Assembly (NCBI GenBank): GCA_019009955.1 | Contig: CM032231.1 | Location: 89,000,501-89,064,500 of the forward strand | From: Riptortus pedestris | Lineage: Eukaryota > Arthropoda > Insecta > Hemiptera > Alydidae | Direction: 5' to 3' | DNA length: 64,000 nt | Shown: positions 11,011 through 22,953 of the stretch, one piece after another | Layout of the letters: the number at the start of each line of letters is the position of its first letter | Numbering within the stretch: the first letter of the stretch is position 1 | Notes under the pieces: model-generated | What the model saw: the letters and a program-made list of their open reading frames with translations, nothing else | Told to the model about the DNA's origin: nothing | Database searches by the model: none | Made by a program: the position numbers and the translations under genes

Positions 11011-12799
11011 GTTAGTCATAGAGCACATAAGATGGGGCGGGTTGCCCAAGTAATCTGTCTATAATAAAAGGATTTTTAAGTGTGGAGGTGTGTGACCTTT
11101 TACATCAATCCGTTCAATAAGCATTGTTGATCCTGCTATTTAACAGGCTAATTGTAGGGTTTGTTTCGGTTTATTTTTGGAATTACAGATTACTGAGAGA
11201 GGGTCAAAGGATACGTCAACAATTTTGTTATTGTAAAAAGAGGTCCTGTGTCGGTGCTATACAAAATACGCCAGACCGTAACTTATGTTGCGATTGTTAC
11301 AATGTTCTTTTGTTGTTGAAAGTGGAAATAACTTTGCCCGTTTTTTGTGATATGACTATGTGAGTAAAACTGCACAGATTTTCACTTTAGTAACGAATAG
11401 CGCTGGTAGATGGTCACAAATAAATACCACATTTTTTCGCACTCTTTTGAAACTCTAATTTTGGCAATTCTCGACAGCCTCATCAGAGGTATTCGTCATT
11501 AAATGTAAGTTCAGACTTACATAAGTCGATTTTAGTTATTGCCTGACTGTCAAATGTAGCAAACATGTCGGCTTTTTAATACCTTAGAATAATGAATATA
11601 TAGTTTAAAACGCAGGCATACCTGGATAAAATATATGTGATTTGCAAATTTAGAGAAAAGAGTAAGAAATGAGCATGAAGGCGATTAGAAAAATAAATTT
11701 GGTTAGTAATCTTCTGGAAAAATAGTAGTATAAAAAAGCACAACTTCCTTCACTATTTATTTAGAAGATATACACTAGAAATATTCATATATCACGTGAT
11801 CGATAACACAACTTTTAAATCACAGCTTGTCAGCTAATTCTTCTTAGGGCAAGAAGTAGTTGATATCAACATGGACATTTCTCATTATTAATGTGTTTTA
11901 TAGGTGAAAATTAATCGAAAGAATTGTGCTTGCTAATGTTATTTTTTATGTTGTATTGATTTCAATAGACTAAGGAACGAAAAACTCATTGTTTTAAATT
12001 TTATAATAACGGAATTAGAATGGCAAGAATCATGTCTCTATATACGCGTACTCAAAACGCTTGTTAATACCTCGCATGATGAAAAGGGATCATATTGGCT
12101 AAAATAGGCTTTTAACTATGTACAAAAGTGTCTTTGAAATGGTAATGAGTTAATTAGTATTCATAAAGTGTACTTGAAAGCATGAAGTTTTTGATCAAGA
12201 CTTTTGTTGTTTTCTAGTCAGGGACTTGAATTATTAAATAATGATCCCTTTGTTTAAAGATTAAGAGCTCCGCCTCATAAGTTGCTTACTCGCGACAAAG
12301 ACACCCTTCTTATGACTAGTTAAACTCTAACCTCACCTAACTCGATTTCCAGCGATAAATGAAAATAATGGATTAAAAAGCTATGGAAATTGGCGTGATG
12401 ATTTTTTATGATTAAAATTAAGGAAATTGTGCAAAATTATCTAATTAGTAATTTGAAAATGAGTTATTCTTTCAATGGATTTTACTGATGTTAAATACTT
12501 AACTCATTATTTTATTATTTACTTCAATAATGTTTGACACAATGGGTCAGACTAAATCATACATCAAAACTGGACTGGAGGTAGGATTTAGAAGCATTAT
12601 TATAATTATAAGCAGTAGAAATATAATATAATATTGTAGGCAAAAACTGTATGATCATAGACCTTCATATTTAGCATCTATTGTGACTATTGACTCAAAT
12701 TTTGTTTTCAAAAACAAAAATAATTGTAAGATAATTTCTGCTCTGACTCAGATAGTTCTATAAAATCAGGAAGCAAAATGTTATATCCATAAAATCTCT
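11011..12799. other. AT-rich DNA, nothing recognised
   Basis: A 79-codon open frame (11124-11363, plus) has several Cys residues but no domain I recognise and no support from context. No repeat found. Confidence 0.5.
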
Positions 12800-12842
12800 T
12801 GGTAAGAGAAAAAAAACCTCCAATTCTTCACGAGTTTTTATT

Positions 12843-12884
12843 TCAGCGCTAAGCGCTATCGAAGACAATTGTCTCTATCTTCAG
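12843..12884 (-). ncRNA. Hammerhead-like motif, left arm (degenerate)
   Basis: CTGAAGA, spacer T, helix II AGAGACAATTGTCTT (GACAATTGTC is palindromic), GATA in place of GAAA, then AGCGCTTAGCGCT. The change in GAAA should disable it. Confidence 0.4.
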
Positions 12885-12958
12885 AACTACTTGCATGCGC
12901 TCATTAGGAAAGACGGTATGTGACTTGCTGTCTTTCCCTATGAGCACAACAAGTAGCT

Positions 12959-12999
12959 CTGAAGATGGGAACAATAGTCTTCGAAAGCGCTTAGCGCTG
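12959..12999 (+). ncRNA. Hammerhead-like motif, right arm
   Basis: CTGAAGA at 12959, then a GGGAACAATAGTCTTC loop region with weak helix II pairing, exact GAAA at 12983, and palindromic helix III AGCGCTTAGCGCT. The base after U16.1 is G, which is disfavoured for cleavage. Confidence 0.4.
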
Positions 13000-13043
13000 A
13001 AATAAAAACTTGTGATGAATTGGACGTCCTTTTCTTTCTCCAA

Positions 13044-13859
13044 GTACACAATATTCGTCACTTCCAACAACACTGCTGTGAAATAACACCTCCTTTTAGT
13101 ACGAGATATCCGTTACTATTTATTGGCTTCCTGGGGGTGAGGTAGTTTATTAAAAAATGAAAAATGTTGACAGAGAAGCATCGCATTTGATGAACTAGAA
13201 TTTCATGACATGACTGATAATAATTTACAAAAGCAAAAAAAGACTATTACTCAATGAGTGACAAATTGAATGATTGCAGACAGAAAATAAACTTAGCGAA
13301 ATATAATTGACAATTTCTAATAGGCCGCCTAGAGCTGACGGAAAGAAATTGTGCAACACGACTAAGATTAGAAACTCTTCTCCTATGACAATTAAGCGTG
13401 CCGAAGTGCAAAATATTCAATAGTTCCTGGATTAAAATAATACATTTAATTTCATGATATAATATATGTAATGGCGGGAAGCGTTTTTTAAAGGCAAGAA
13501 TAAGAGAGCATTAGACTGAAATATTTACTATTTTTGGAAAGATGAGGGTGAATGATACAAGTCACTATATGAGTTCTCCAAAGAATCAAGGATATTGAAT
13601 TGATTAAGCAACATATAATACACTTTATAGATATAGAGGTTTAATAGAAACAAAAGGACACTTAACTTTATAAAATAATTTAGGGGCAAGCCAATAATAT
13701 ATATACAAAAGAATGATCGATCGGTCCTATATTGTGTGAGTACTCATTTAATAATTTGCGTAGATAATGCATTATTAGATAATTATTAGAAGTAGGTACC
13801 TGCGAGAAACATATACTTGCCTTGAAGTAGAGTCTTCTTCCGTTGTTATTTTCTGTGTT
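13044..13859. other. AT-rich DNA, nothing recognised
   Basis: No gene, repeat or motif that I can support. Confidence 0.55.
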
Positions 13860-14206
13860 CCCTATAAGATCTGTCTTCTAGCTGGTTGCGGTGATCCGTA
13901 TAGGATGGTAGCTTTGCGGGAGATGAAAGACTGACTGTAACTCTGTAACGGGCGAATCCCAACTGAGCGGTTATCTATGAAGCGGTTATCTGTAGCGGAG
14001 GGAGAGGGGCAAAGCCCCACTGGCCGTAGAAACGACCCCAGAGAGCCTCTAAACCCAACTGACAGTATCTTTGTAACTAGCCGATGCCTTCTTGAGCTGC
14101 AACGTAGTTTCCGCTGTAGGCCACAGCCTTGGTGATCTGCATATGTGTGGCGGGTTTGTGAACTCAGCGAGCGCGGGAGATTCAAATTAAAATGACGACT
14201 GAACAA
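13860..14206 (-). other. GC-rich block of unknown origin, open for 114 codons
   Basis: A sharply bounded, GC-richer island in AT-rich DNA. The minus strand is open from 14206 to 13862. Its first 100 bp match the repeat at 3905-4020, so it belongs to a dispersed element, not a unique gene. The Arg/Ser-rich translation shows no domain. A retroelement 5' region is one possibility; I cannot assign it. Confidence 0.35.
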
Positions 14207-14346
14207 TATATTTCATCTTCACACCCCACAAAATGGGATGGATTACTAGCTAATGTGAGCATATTTTTGAAGACTTTAATTATTTTTAGAGCATTGACCT
14301 CTTATAGAAGTCTAATCCAAAATTATAATTTATTTGATTTTAAATT

Positions 14347-14571
14347 GGGGCTCTGGTTAACGATATGAGTTATAGCGTTGGCCTTATTCTCGCATGTTAA
14401 ACCTAAAATGGCGAGTTCGATTACCGCCTGTGCCAATAGGAATTTATTTAGTAGGGAACCCATTAAATAAAATCCTTAGTCCCACTCTGGCTAGAAAAGA
14501 ATGGTAACCTGTAAATAACCCGTCCCAATAGCCAGGTAGGAAAAAGTGGACGTTAATGAATAATAATAATA
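14347..14571 (+). mobile_element. tRNA-derived SINE
   Basis: Starts GGGGCTCTGGTTAA; B box GAGTTCGATTA is slightly mutated. The body (CTGGCTAGAAAAG, AACCCGTCCCAAT) and an AAT tail are present. The flanks share only AATTG, a weak target duplication. Confidence 0.85.
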
Positions 14572-15655
14572 ATTGTTTCTGTTCTTTTTGTATTGGTGAG
14601 TGTGCTCTTAATGGTTGTGCTGTTGTATATTTTGTACCTTGAAGAAGACACGTCTACTTTAATATGAGCGTTCTGTCCATCCTGATTGGGGTGTTAAAAT
14701 ACACCATTCCTTAGTTCCCCGCACGAGTGTTTAGGACACATGTTTCGTTGACTTCCAATAATGGCATTAACCGATGAGACTAATTCACTCATGTTTTTTT
14801 TTAGGTCGCTTCAATTAATCACCATTGTAGAGTCCCAATATATAAATAATATTGCAAACAAATTTTTACTTAATTTTGATTTGAGTTATCTAGTCTTAGT
14901 TGAATGTTATTAGTAACACCACATAACATAGCTTAACTTTAAAATATATACAGAAAAAAATGTAAGAAAGATTAGTCAGTATGCCCGAGAAATCCCAGAT
15001 ATTTTATTTGTTAAAATATTTTTTTCTCTTAGGAATAAGACAACGTGTTACAAATTACTGAAATAGTTTAATATATGCCATTACCTACTACTTCCAGGTT
15101 TTGAATTTAAATTGTTATTCCCTTCTAATTTTCCACAATACTCATTTATAATTTGTAGCATCAATTTTCTAAGGGGATAAAGGAAATAAAGTGATATCAA
15201 CAACAGAGGAAAATTGGACAGTTGTACGTGAAATACTAAAAAGCTGTATCCGAACGATTCTAAATAAAACCGTTTTTGAAAGCGATAGTCTTGCAATAAG
15301 GATGATATAATACGGCATCGTTATTGCTTCTGTGCAAACGGTGCTACCGTTTATGACCCGTTTCATATCGTAAACGTCGGAGTCCATTGGCGTGATCCGC
15401 AGTTATGTGAATTAGCTTTTCCCGTTATGAAATGCTCCAATACTCTCTCGAACGTGCTAAATTTGGATTGGAGGAAATAGCTATTTAGGTATTATATCGT
15501 ACATAATGTAGATACGTGTTAACCGCCATAACTCTCAACTAGTCACAACCTCAAGATTTCATATTTTCTAATAAAAGAATGAAAATTATTTAACTGAATT
15601 TTATTTTATCCTTCATTCTAATTATTAAAAACAGTCATTTTATTATTAAACATGT
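14572..15655. other. AT-rich DNA, nothing recognised
   Basis: Two overlapping open frames on the minus strand (15081-15387) have no recognisable motif. Confidence 0.5.
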
Positions 15656-16027
15656 TAGCAGATTTCCCTTAAGTCGGGGAGAATTTCGAAAATTCTTAAT
15701 ATCTCGGTTATTATGCGTCAGACTGAAAAATTGCATTGAACTAATCTTATTGCAAATGTAATGTTATATAAATGTTGTCATGCACATTTTTTCACTATCT
15801 TGATTATCAACTGAGATATTTGCATTCTTTAGTTTTTGGTCTTGAGTAAAGCCCCACTCCTACTCATCTCATATTAACAATATTCTATTATGCTATGAAA
15901 TACTTTATGTGAAGCTAATATACCAAATATTGTTCTCATTGGACTTTTAAGTTTTGAGATTAATGCAAATACGTGGCGCACGTGGGAAATCTGCTTACTT
16001 AACGCAGCCCCTGCGTGACGGACTTTT
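15656..16027 (-). mobile_element. HINE copy 4, internally deleted
   Basis: Half of the 3' hairpin (TAGCAGATTTCCCTTAAG) is joined directly to the core (GTCGGGGAGAATTTCG), so the 3' block and the (TA)n tract are missing. The 5' portion is of the copy-3 type, and the 5' end GCGTGACGGACTTTTC is intact. Confidence 0.8.
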
Positions 16028-16165
16028 CTTAATTTTGAAAGAAATACAGCATAAAGGTGTTACTGGTCATACAGCTTCAAGTAGTAATATAGCATAAAAC
16101 GTATCACACCATAAGAAATATTCTAGGAATGTACACTCAAATGTTTTAGATTTCTTATAGAATAA

Positions 16166-16726
16166 AAAAGTCCGTCACGCAGGGGCTGCGTAAACTAAGC
16201 AGATTTCCCAAGTGAAGTTTTACAATAGAGAAATCTGCCTAATAACAACTGTAGTAGTAAGAAACCTCTAAACCTAAAACATTATTTAGGGCGTAATAAC
16301 CCAGTAGTTTCTAGCCCCAAAAAACAGTTAACCTAACCTCTAAACCTATTCATGAGGGATGAATAGTTATGGAAACGGCCGCCAGAGCTCTCGGCGGTAA
16401 GTCCGAACATAGCCTACTGGCGACCACACGCAGAATGCAAATGCAAATATCTCGGTTAGTATTCAAGATACAGAATAAATGTGTAGAACAATATTTATAG
16501 TAAATTGAATTTGCAATAAGATTTATTCTATACAATTTTTCGATCCGACGCATAATAATGGAGATATTTTGAATTTTCAAAAATCCTCCCCTCTAAACCC
16601 CCCCCCCCCCTCCCACTAGTCCGATTTCAGCCATTAACGAACTTGATCTTCCTTTTTACATAAAACGATTAAATTCCGAGTTTGGTAACGATCAAACAAA
16701 AATTGCGACCGCTAGAGCGTTAACAG

Positions 16727-16775
<49 letters not shown>

Positions 16776-16917
16776 TATATCTATATCTACAGTTGTGAAC
16801 GGCCCTCCGTTTCGTCCTCTACTAGGGAGGATCGAGGGACAGGTGAAGAAAAATCTCGAAAATTTCGTCATGAGTATAACCTCAATAGCTGATTTCCCTT
16901 AAGGGAAATCTGCTAAT
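16166..16917 (+). mobile_element. HINE copy 5, full length
   Basis: Complete plus-strand copy with 5' end AAAAGTCCGTCACGC, subterminal AGCAGATTTCCC, the ACCCAGTAGTTTCTAG block, the core, (TA)n at about 16732-16773 and the terminal hairpin. It lies 138 bp from copy 4 in opposite orientation. Confidence 0.85.
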
Positions 16918-16920
16918 AGA

Positions 16921-16960
16921 CTGAAAAGTGGACGTTAATAAATAATAATAATAATAATAT
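16921..16960 (+). mobile_element. SINE 3' tail fragment
   Basis: Only AAAAGTGGACGTTAATAAAT and the AAT tail remain, directly after HINE copy 5. Confidence 0.65.
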
Positions 16961-19290
16961 AACAGTATGTTTCAACAATATATTTGTTGGTGTTACAAAG
17001 AAATTGTGTAGTATTCAATTCCAAATGTTTGTTGCTAGACGGTTCCCACCAATGATGGACAAAACAGCTAGTTATTCAGTTTGGAGAAATGCTCGTGAAA
17101 TATTTTACTGGCATACCTTATATCCTATATCCTCAAAACATGTTTAGAAGTGAATTTATTATAATTTAAAATTTACATACTAACTGTTATTTATTTTCCC
17201 TGAACTTTTGAAGCTGCATTTCTAGTATATATTTATTAGTATGACTTCACTGTGATTACATTTTACTATATTTAGGCCATTTATGTTCTTCAAAGAAATT
17301 TAATATTTGTTGGCAGAGTATTCAATTCATTGCACTAAAAAAAAACACTGATTGTATACTAATTAGGAGCTTTCTACCACATTGAGCTATGTAAATTGTC
17401 TGCCTCCAAACCACGGACCCTGGGTCGTCGGGGTTGTAGAAAGTTTTGAAGTAATCGTCACTGGAATCTGTATTTATATTAGCAGAATACTGACCTACAT
17501 AATGAAGAAACCTGAGATCAACCTCATGGAGATCCATGCACTACATCTCTAAAATAATGTTGCAGTAGTTCTACAAGAGGTCGTGTGTTAGAGAGTGAGG
17601 CCTAGTGACGTAGAACTCTAAGGTTCCTTCTAGGAAGATGTAATGGTTTGCCGAGGCCATTATGGCTTCTAACAGCCTTTGTGGCTACAATTACTGCTCA
17701 TCAGTAGCCACAAGTGGTGTCGCTGAATTACCTCAACACTGGAATAAAGCACCAACCACTTCATATATTTTGTAAATTATTCTATTTGTTCTAACAAGTA
17801 AAACGTATTTGAATCACTCACTGTATGGTGAGAGTCAACGTGAAACCAATTTGGCGGCGACCTTTCTCAGAGTTCGCTTTGAGTGAGAAGGATTGCCTAA
17901 AACGTAAAGCAGATGTATTTTTTGATGAAGTGCAGTGTTGAGGAGCTGTATGTTGAGTTGACCTCACTCCAAGTAAAAAAAAAATGATCAGGAAAGCCTG
18001 GTTGGGAGCTTAAAATCTCAAAGGCCTGATTAAGCATGGCCAGTGAGGACAAAAAATGATTAGGAGAACTGAGTATATATTAACGATGACGATCTCTCAT
18101 GATTGTACTCATTAAGTTAAATGAAGAAACACGAAAATGTACTAAGTTCGCCCAAAATTGCTCTAGGCTAATAGCACAAAGAAGCTAGGCAAGAGAAGAG
18201 ACCATTAGCACAGTAAGACTATCAGAACTTTCAATAGCAGGAGGAAACGTATGTTAGCCTGGATATGTAAACGTCATGATTTTCAGGACATTCGTCAAAG
18301 TAGAGTTTGTGGCGAGTGTTGGATTTGAAAGAGCAAAAATGTCTTTCAAAAACGGACTAGAAAAGGACCCGGCAACAAATGAAAATAAATGCTAATTAAA
18401 TGCCTGTTTTAGTGGATTAAGTTACAATGGTGCGACAACAGGAACTATTGTTGTTTGTAACGCAAAACCAAAAAAAGGATGGTAGTTGTCAATGAAGTGC
18501 GTTGTGTGGTAGGTGTCGAAGGCTTCTTGAAAACTGGTTTGGTCAAACTGAGGTTACTATCAACTTGGCGAGTGGGATGGACGATGCAAGGAGAAGAAGC
18601 ATTTGATGAAGGAATTCCACTTCTCGATCGATCGGGTTATTTCCCCAAAAAGTAATACGAATGTTACCAGCTTCAGGGGTAGTGGTTTAGTCGTATGCTG
18701 ACTCAGGATCAGGATAACTCACATGTGAATCCTGATCATTAATCTCTCTGAAAATTCTAGTGGACAAGTGTGGACTATAGTTTTAAAAAAAGCCTAACTG
18801 GTTGTAAATGAACGGTTCTGAAGGGTGGTGAAAAGGAAATGAAAAACGCCAAGATCAAGGAAATTTTACCATCTGGGCTCCCCTGGAAAAGTAAACGCTG
18901 GATAATGGGGGCATGTAATAGCACTGAAAGAAATACAGACTGTATTCGGCAAGGGAACGGATTCCCTCAGGACGAGAGATGGTCCCAGCAACGCAACCGA
19001 AAACAAGATGGTAGAAGCATATGGAATATTGAGATAAGTACGATAAGCACAACAATAATAGCGGCGAGTCCTGAGGTGGCGGTCCTACATCGAAATTCAT
19101 TTAAATTTAAGCCTTTATAGGGCAAGGCCTTCTCCCGCCAACTCCCACGCTCATTCAATCTCGGTCTGAGCGGCCGGACATGGGATTTCTCGGTATCGGA
19201 CGATGGAACATTCAAGAATAATTCCTCGTTTTCGCCTGACATCTAGCGTAAATCCTTGGAACTATTCACAGTCCTCTTAATCCGAGTTTG

Positions 19291-19292
<2 letters not shown>
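16961..19292. other. No confident gene; one open frame noted
   Basis: The minus-strand frame 17322-17537 (71 codons) has protein-like composition, and a GTAGAA stands near where a donor splice site could lie, but I recognise no family. From 17900 to 19260 base composition is less AT-rich and purine-rich. This looks like decayed element sequence, but no motif is secure. Confidence 0.35.

Positions 19293-19329
<37 letters not shown>
19293..19329. other. Poly(A) tail of the Jockey LINE (T-run on plus strand)
   Basis: Thirty-seven consecutive T on the plus strand, which is the 3' poly(A) of the minus-strand LINE. Confidence 0.85.
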
Positions 19330-19331
<2 letters not shown>

Positions 19332-19804
19332 CTGAGGCCCTTTTAAATTTATACCACGGCTTGTCAACTGCGCGGGCCGTCAAGCCACGCGAGGCGGTAC
19401 TGACAGGTCCCCTCCTGCTGAACTGAGAGTTCTATTTTAAGGGGTTTTTGTGGATTATTTAGGTTGTGAAAAGTAGAACTCTAAGGTAGGTTTCCCGGCA
19501 ACGGGCAGTTGCCGGGTGGGATTGTAAGGATAGGAGAAAACGAAAGAAGAAAGGAAAGGGATAGAGGAAGAGTAGATAAGAAGAAAAAGAGTAAAGAGGG
19601 CCTAAAGTAACCAGAAAGCTTAATCCTAGGGCAATGGTTGTTTCAGAGCTCAGGTGGAAAATACAAACTAACCTATCCTAATTGCCTAGCCTAAACAAAA
19701 AACCATAACCTAAACTAACCTAAGTCCGAAGACCCTAAAACTACGCCTGAGCTCTGATGAGAAAGGGGTTGCAAAAATTGATGGGTGGCGCACCCATAAG
19801 AGGG

Positions 19805-21973
19805 TCACATAGGATCAACGACCTGCGTGACGTCGATGAGGGGCTCGTCGATGTCCGCGTCTTGCCAGCGCACCGGTTGCCGGGGTGGAGGGAAGGAGTT
19901 GTAGAGAGGATTGTCGAGGTATTGGAGGGAATCGAGGAATTTGATGTGGCGACGGGAAATGGTTTGGGCGATGGATTCAAGGTTGAGGGTTTCGTAAAGT
20001 TCGAGGTTGGTCTTGCGTTCTAGGGATGTGTGTCGGACTATTTTCCTGAGGATACCGTTTTGGAAGGATTGGAGGTTTTTCAAGGATGTCTTATACAGGT
20101 AACGGAGGAGTGGGGAGCCGTAGAGGAGGGCGGGCTGGATGACACCTTTGAGAATAAGAAGCTTCAGGCGTAGGCTAAGGACGGGGGATAGAAGGAGATG
20201 GTTGAGCGACCTGAATTTTTGTCGGAGGGAGGGGATGCGTTTGGATAGGTGGGCCGAGAAGGAGAGGTGGCGGTCGAAGGTGATGCCTAAGTAACAAATA
20301 GTGCCTGAAATTTTAATGTCCGTGTCATTGAGGCGGAAGGATTCGGGTAGAGGGGAGTGCTTGTAATAGGAGAAGATGAGGGCGTTGGTTTTGGTGGGAT
20401 TGACATGGATGTTAAGGGTGAGGAGTTCGTCGGCTATATCTTGGGCCGCGGATTGGGCGAGGGAAAGGGCGCGGGCGGGGTTAAAGGAGTTGCTGATGAT
20501 CGCTATGTCGTCAGCGTACGCAGCTATCTCAGTCCTGTGATACTGTCGACCTACGACATGAGCCGTGTATGCCGTGAAGAGGGATGGTGATAGGACGGAG
20601 CCCTGTGGGACCCCGACCTTGGAAGTGTAGGAGTTAGAGAGGGATTCACCGACCCTTATCTGGAAGGATCGGCCGCTGAGGAAGGATTTGAGGATGTTGA
20701 AGAGTTGTTCGGGGCAGCGGTGTTCGGATAGGATGGGTAGGAGTTTGGCATGGTCGACAGAGTCAAAGGCCTGAGTGCAGTCTATCGATATGACGGCAGT
20801 AGCGATATTTCGGCGGAGGTTGTTGGTGGCGAGGGATTGGAGTCGGTAGAGGGGGTGGAGAGTGGAGTGACGGGGACGGAACCCAGTTTGCTCGTTTGGA
20901 AGGAGGGAGGCCTCCTCACAGAAATCTACAAAGTATTTGTGGACCACTTTTTCCAATACCTTGGAGATGTGTGAGAGGAGGCTGATGGGACGGTAATGGT
21001 CAGGGGAGGTACCGGACTTGCGAGGTTTGAGGAGGGGAACAATAATGGCGTGTTTCCATTGTGAGGGGAAGTGCCGGAGGCGGAGGCAGGAGTTGAGGAG
21101 ATGGGTGAGATAGGATAGAGACTTACGGGGAAGTTGGCGCAGTAGCACGTACTGCACCTTGTCCTGACCAGGGGATTTACCCCCTTTGGTCCGGCGCAAG
21201 ATGGCAGTGAGCTGCCTCGGTGATGTGAACATAAAACTGGTTGCATGGTCCAACGAGGGAGCCTCGCCGTCGCGGGTCCGAGCTCGGGCCGCTGCCGACA
21301 TGTGTGCCGCCAGGGCCTCAGCCTGGTCCGCGGGTTTCATCACAGAGTCTCAGTCAGACTGGAGGAGAACAGAACGTTTCTTAACGATCTTGGTCTTCAC
21401 CAGCTTCCAGAGCTTGCGATGAACCCCGTGCGTCAAACGGAGGGTCTCGTGCCACTGGGGTGTCTTCCATTGTCTCATCAGGGAGCGGATTTGGGTAGTC
21501 ATGGAGTTGAGGGCAGGACGAAGGGCGGGATTGCGGGTCCGGTACCAGGAATTCTTAACGGTATTCCGCTGCTTAATTAGATTTAATATGTGCTGTGGGG
21601 GGATCTTAAGGCCAGGAGGTGGTTTTACAAATTTGGGGATCGCTGCGTCAGCTGCATCCAAAATGATTTTAGTGAACTCCACAATCTTGGTTTCTAGTGT
21701 ATGGGCGTCACCGATTGACGTGAACGCCGGAGTTGATTCGTACATGAGCGACTTGTAGCGTTTCCAATCCGCTCTATGAAACGAATAGGAGGTGGACTTG
21801 GGCCTGGGAGGGCACCCTCGCAGCTCGTAGAGAACTGGTCGGTGATCGGAGACATAGTCCAGAGGTAGGCACTTTGTCACGATATGTGGGATACGGGTCA
21901 GAAGGAGGTCTATAGTGTTTGAATGAGTGCGGGGCGACCTTGTCCTATAAACGGGATGTAACGGGGAACGCAC
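19805..21973 (-). pseudogene. LINE endonuclease/reverse transcriptase (ORF2), one in-frame stop
   Basis: Read 21973 to 19805. The upstream 207 codons end the EEP endonuclease (NTIDLLLTRIP at 19-29, SDHRPV at 42-47). A single TGA at 21350-21352 interrupts the frame between QSD and DSV; the codon was plausibly TGG. The same frame then runs 512 codons: KGGKSPGQD (53-61), HYRPISLLS (116-124), NEQTGFRPRHST (150-161), AFDSVDH (192-198), GVPQGSVLSP (244-253) and catalytic YADD (276-279), followed by the thumb. There is no RNase H domain, as in Jockey. The enzyme copies LINE RNA at a nicked target. Apart from truncation and one stop it is well preserved. Start: none of the ATG/GTG codons is the natural one. 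Confidence 0.88.
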
Positions 21974-21985
21974 TTGATTTCCACT

Positions 21986-22730
21986 TACAAATAATTATCC
22001 TTCATAAAGCTAATAATAAAAATATTTTAATTAACGAAAAAGATGCGTTTTAAAGATAGAAATACGGAATGGATATTGTAATTATCTACCAAAGAAAGAT
22101 TGAAGTAGAGAAACACTATGGTGAGGCCAAATACGTAAACTATCTGTATGGTCAGAAAGCAACCACCGAGGATTAGCTTATCCACCTTTTAACAACTCCA
22201 TGACTCTCTCATAATTGACAAAGAGGCTCACATTTGGAGTAATAAGATAAGCAAAACAATTAAGACTATCTAGTTGATTATCAAGGTTATATACATTTGA
22301 AACTTCTGCACATTTGTTTTTGAGGGGCTCAATCCAAATGTACCAAAAATTTAATTGGAACAATCCCCAATTACTGAAAGCAGCATATGGTCGGGATCTT
22401 TCGAGATGATAATGGAGTTCCAGAGCTAAGGCAAGCTAAAATATTTTTAATTTTTTAAAACAAGGCCAGCGGAGAAAACAAGGAGCAATCCCTGGGGTTG
22501 TGAGTTATTAGTAAATTTGTATTACATATTTATATTTTTGGAGCTTAAGTGGAATTTGTTCCAGAGAGGTTCATTAACCTCAGTAATTAGACAGCTGTAG
22601 TTGTCTTAAATTCGCCCCAACGGCCTCCAGCTAGATTCTTCGCTCGACGAGATTCTTCTCATATATTTATCCAATATAACTATTAGCTTCATGTACGTTA
22701 GAAAGAGTAAAACTGGTCCCACCTTAATGT
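21986..22730. other. AT-rich DNA, nothing recognised
   Basis: No motif or repeat that I can support. Confidence 0.55.
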
Positions 22731-22953
22731 GGGGCTCAGGCTAGCCAAGTGAGTTAATGCGTCGGCTTTAGTCTCACATGGGAATGGTCGAGTTCGATTC
22801 CCGCCTGGGCAAATAATAATTTATTTATTGACGGGCTCATTAAATAGTATCTTAGCCCCACCCTTGCTACAAAACGGGTGTTAGTTAAACTGTACATATT
22901 CCGTCCCAATTAGCCAAAGTAGTAAAATGTGGACCTTAATAAATGATAATAAT
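22731..22953 (+). mobile_element. tRNA-derived SINE
   Basis: Head GGGGCTCAGGCTAGCCAAGT, B box GAGTTCGATTCCCGCC, body with CTTGCTACAAAACGGG and an AAT-type tail. Full-length but diverged. Confidence 0.87.

Larger units (their letters stand above)
12800..13043. repeat. Long palindrome with a hammerhead-like motif on each arm
   Basis: Arms 12800-12915 and 12925-13043 are imperfect inverted repeats (shared words: AGCGCTTAGCGCTGAAAT, GTCTTTCC, GCTCAT). Each arm reads, outward, a CTGAAGAT box, a helix, GA(A/T)A and GCGCTTAGCGC. The structure resembles the better-preserved fold-back at 28612-28914, including a GTCACTTCCA word beyond the right arm. Confidence 0.75.
19293..21985 (-). mobile_element. 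Jockey-type LINE, 5'-truncated
   Basis: About 2.7 kb of minus-strand non-LTR retrotransposon: the C-terminal end of the endonuclease, the reverse transcriptase, a roughly 475-bp 3' UTR and a poly(A) tail. ORF1 and most of the endonuclease are missing. The 5' breakpoint is near 21965-21985. No clear target duplication was found. It is GC-richer than the flanks, as expected for a younger insertion. Confidence 0.85.

Noticed and set aside
18839..19242. Overlapping frames on both strands before the LINE
   Set aside because: Neither strand gives a recognisable domain; likely decayed element sequence.
19757..21758. Many plus-strand and alternative-frame open frames over the LINE
   Set aside because: Shadows of the LINE ORF2; GC-rich coding sequence opens other frames.
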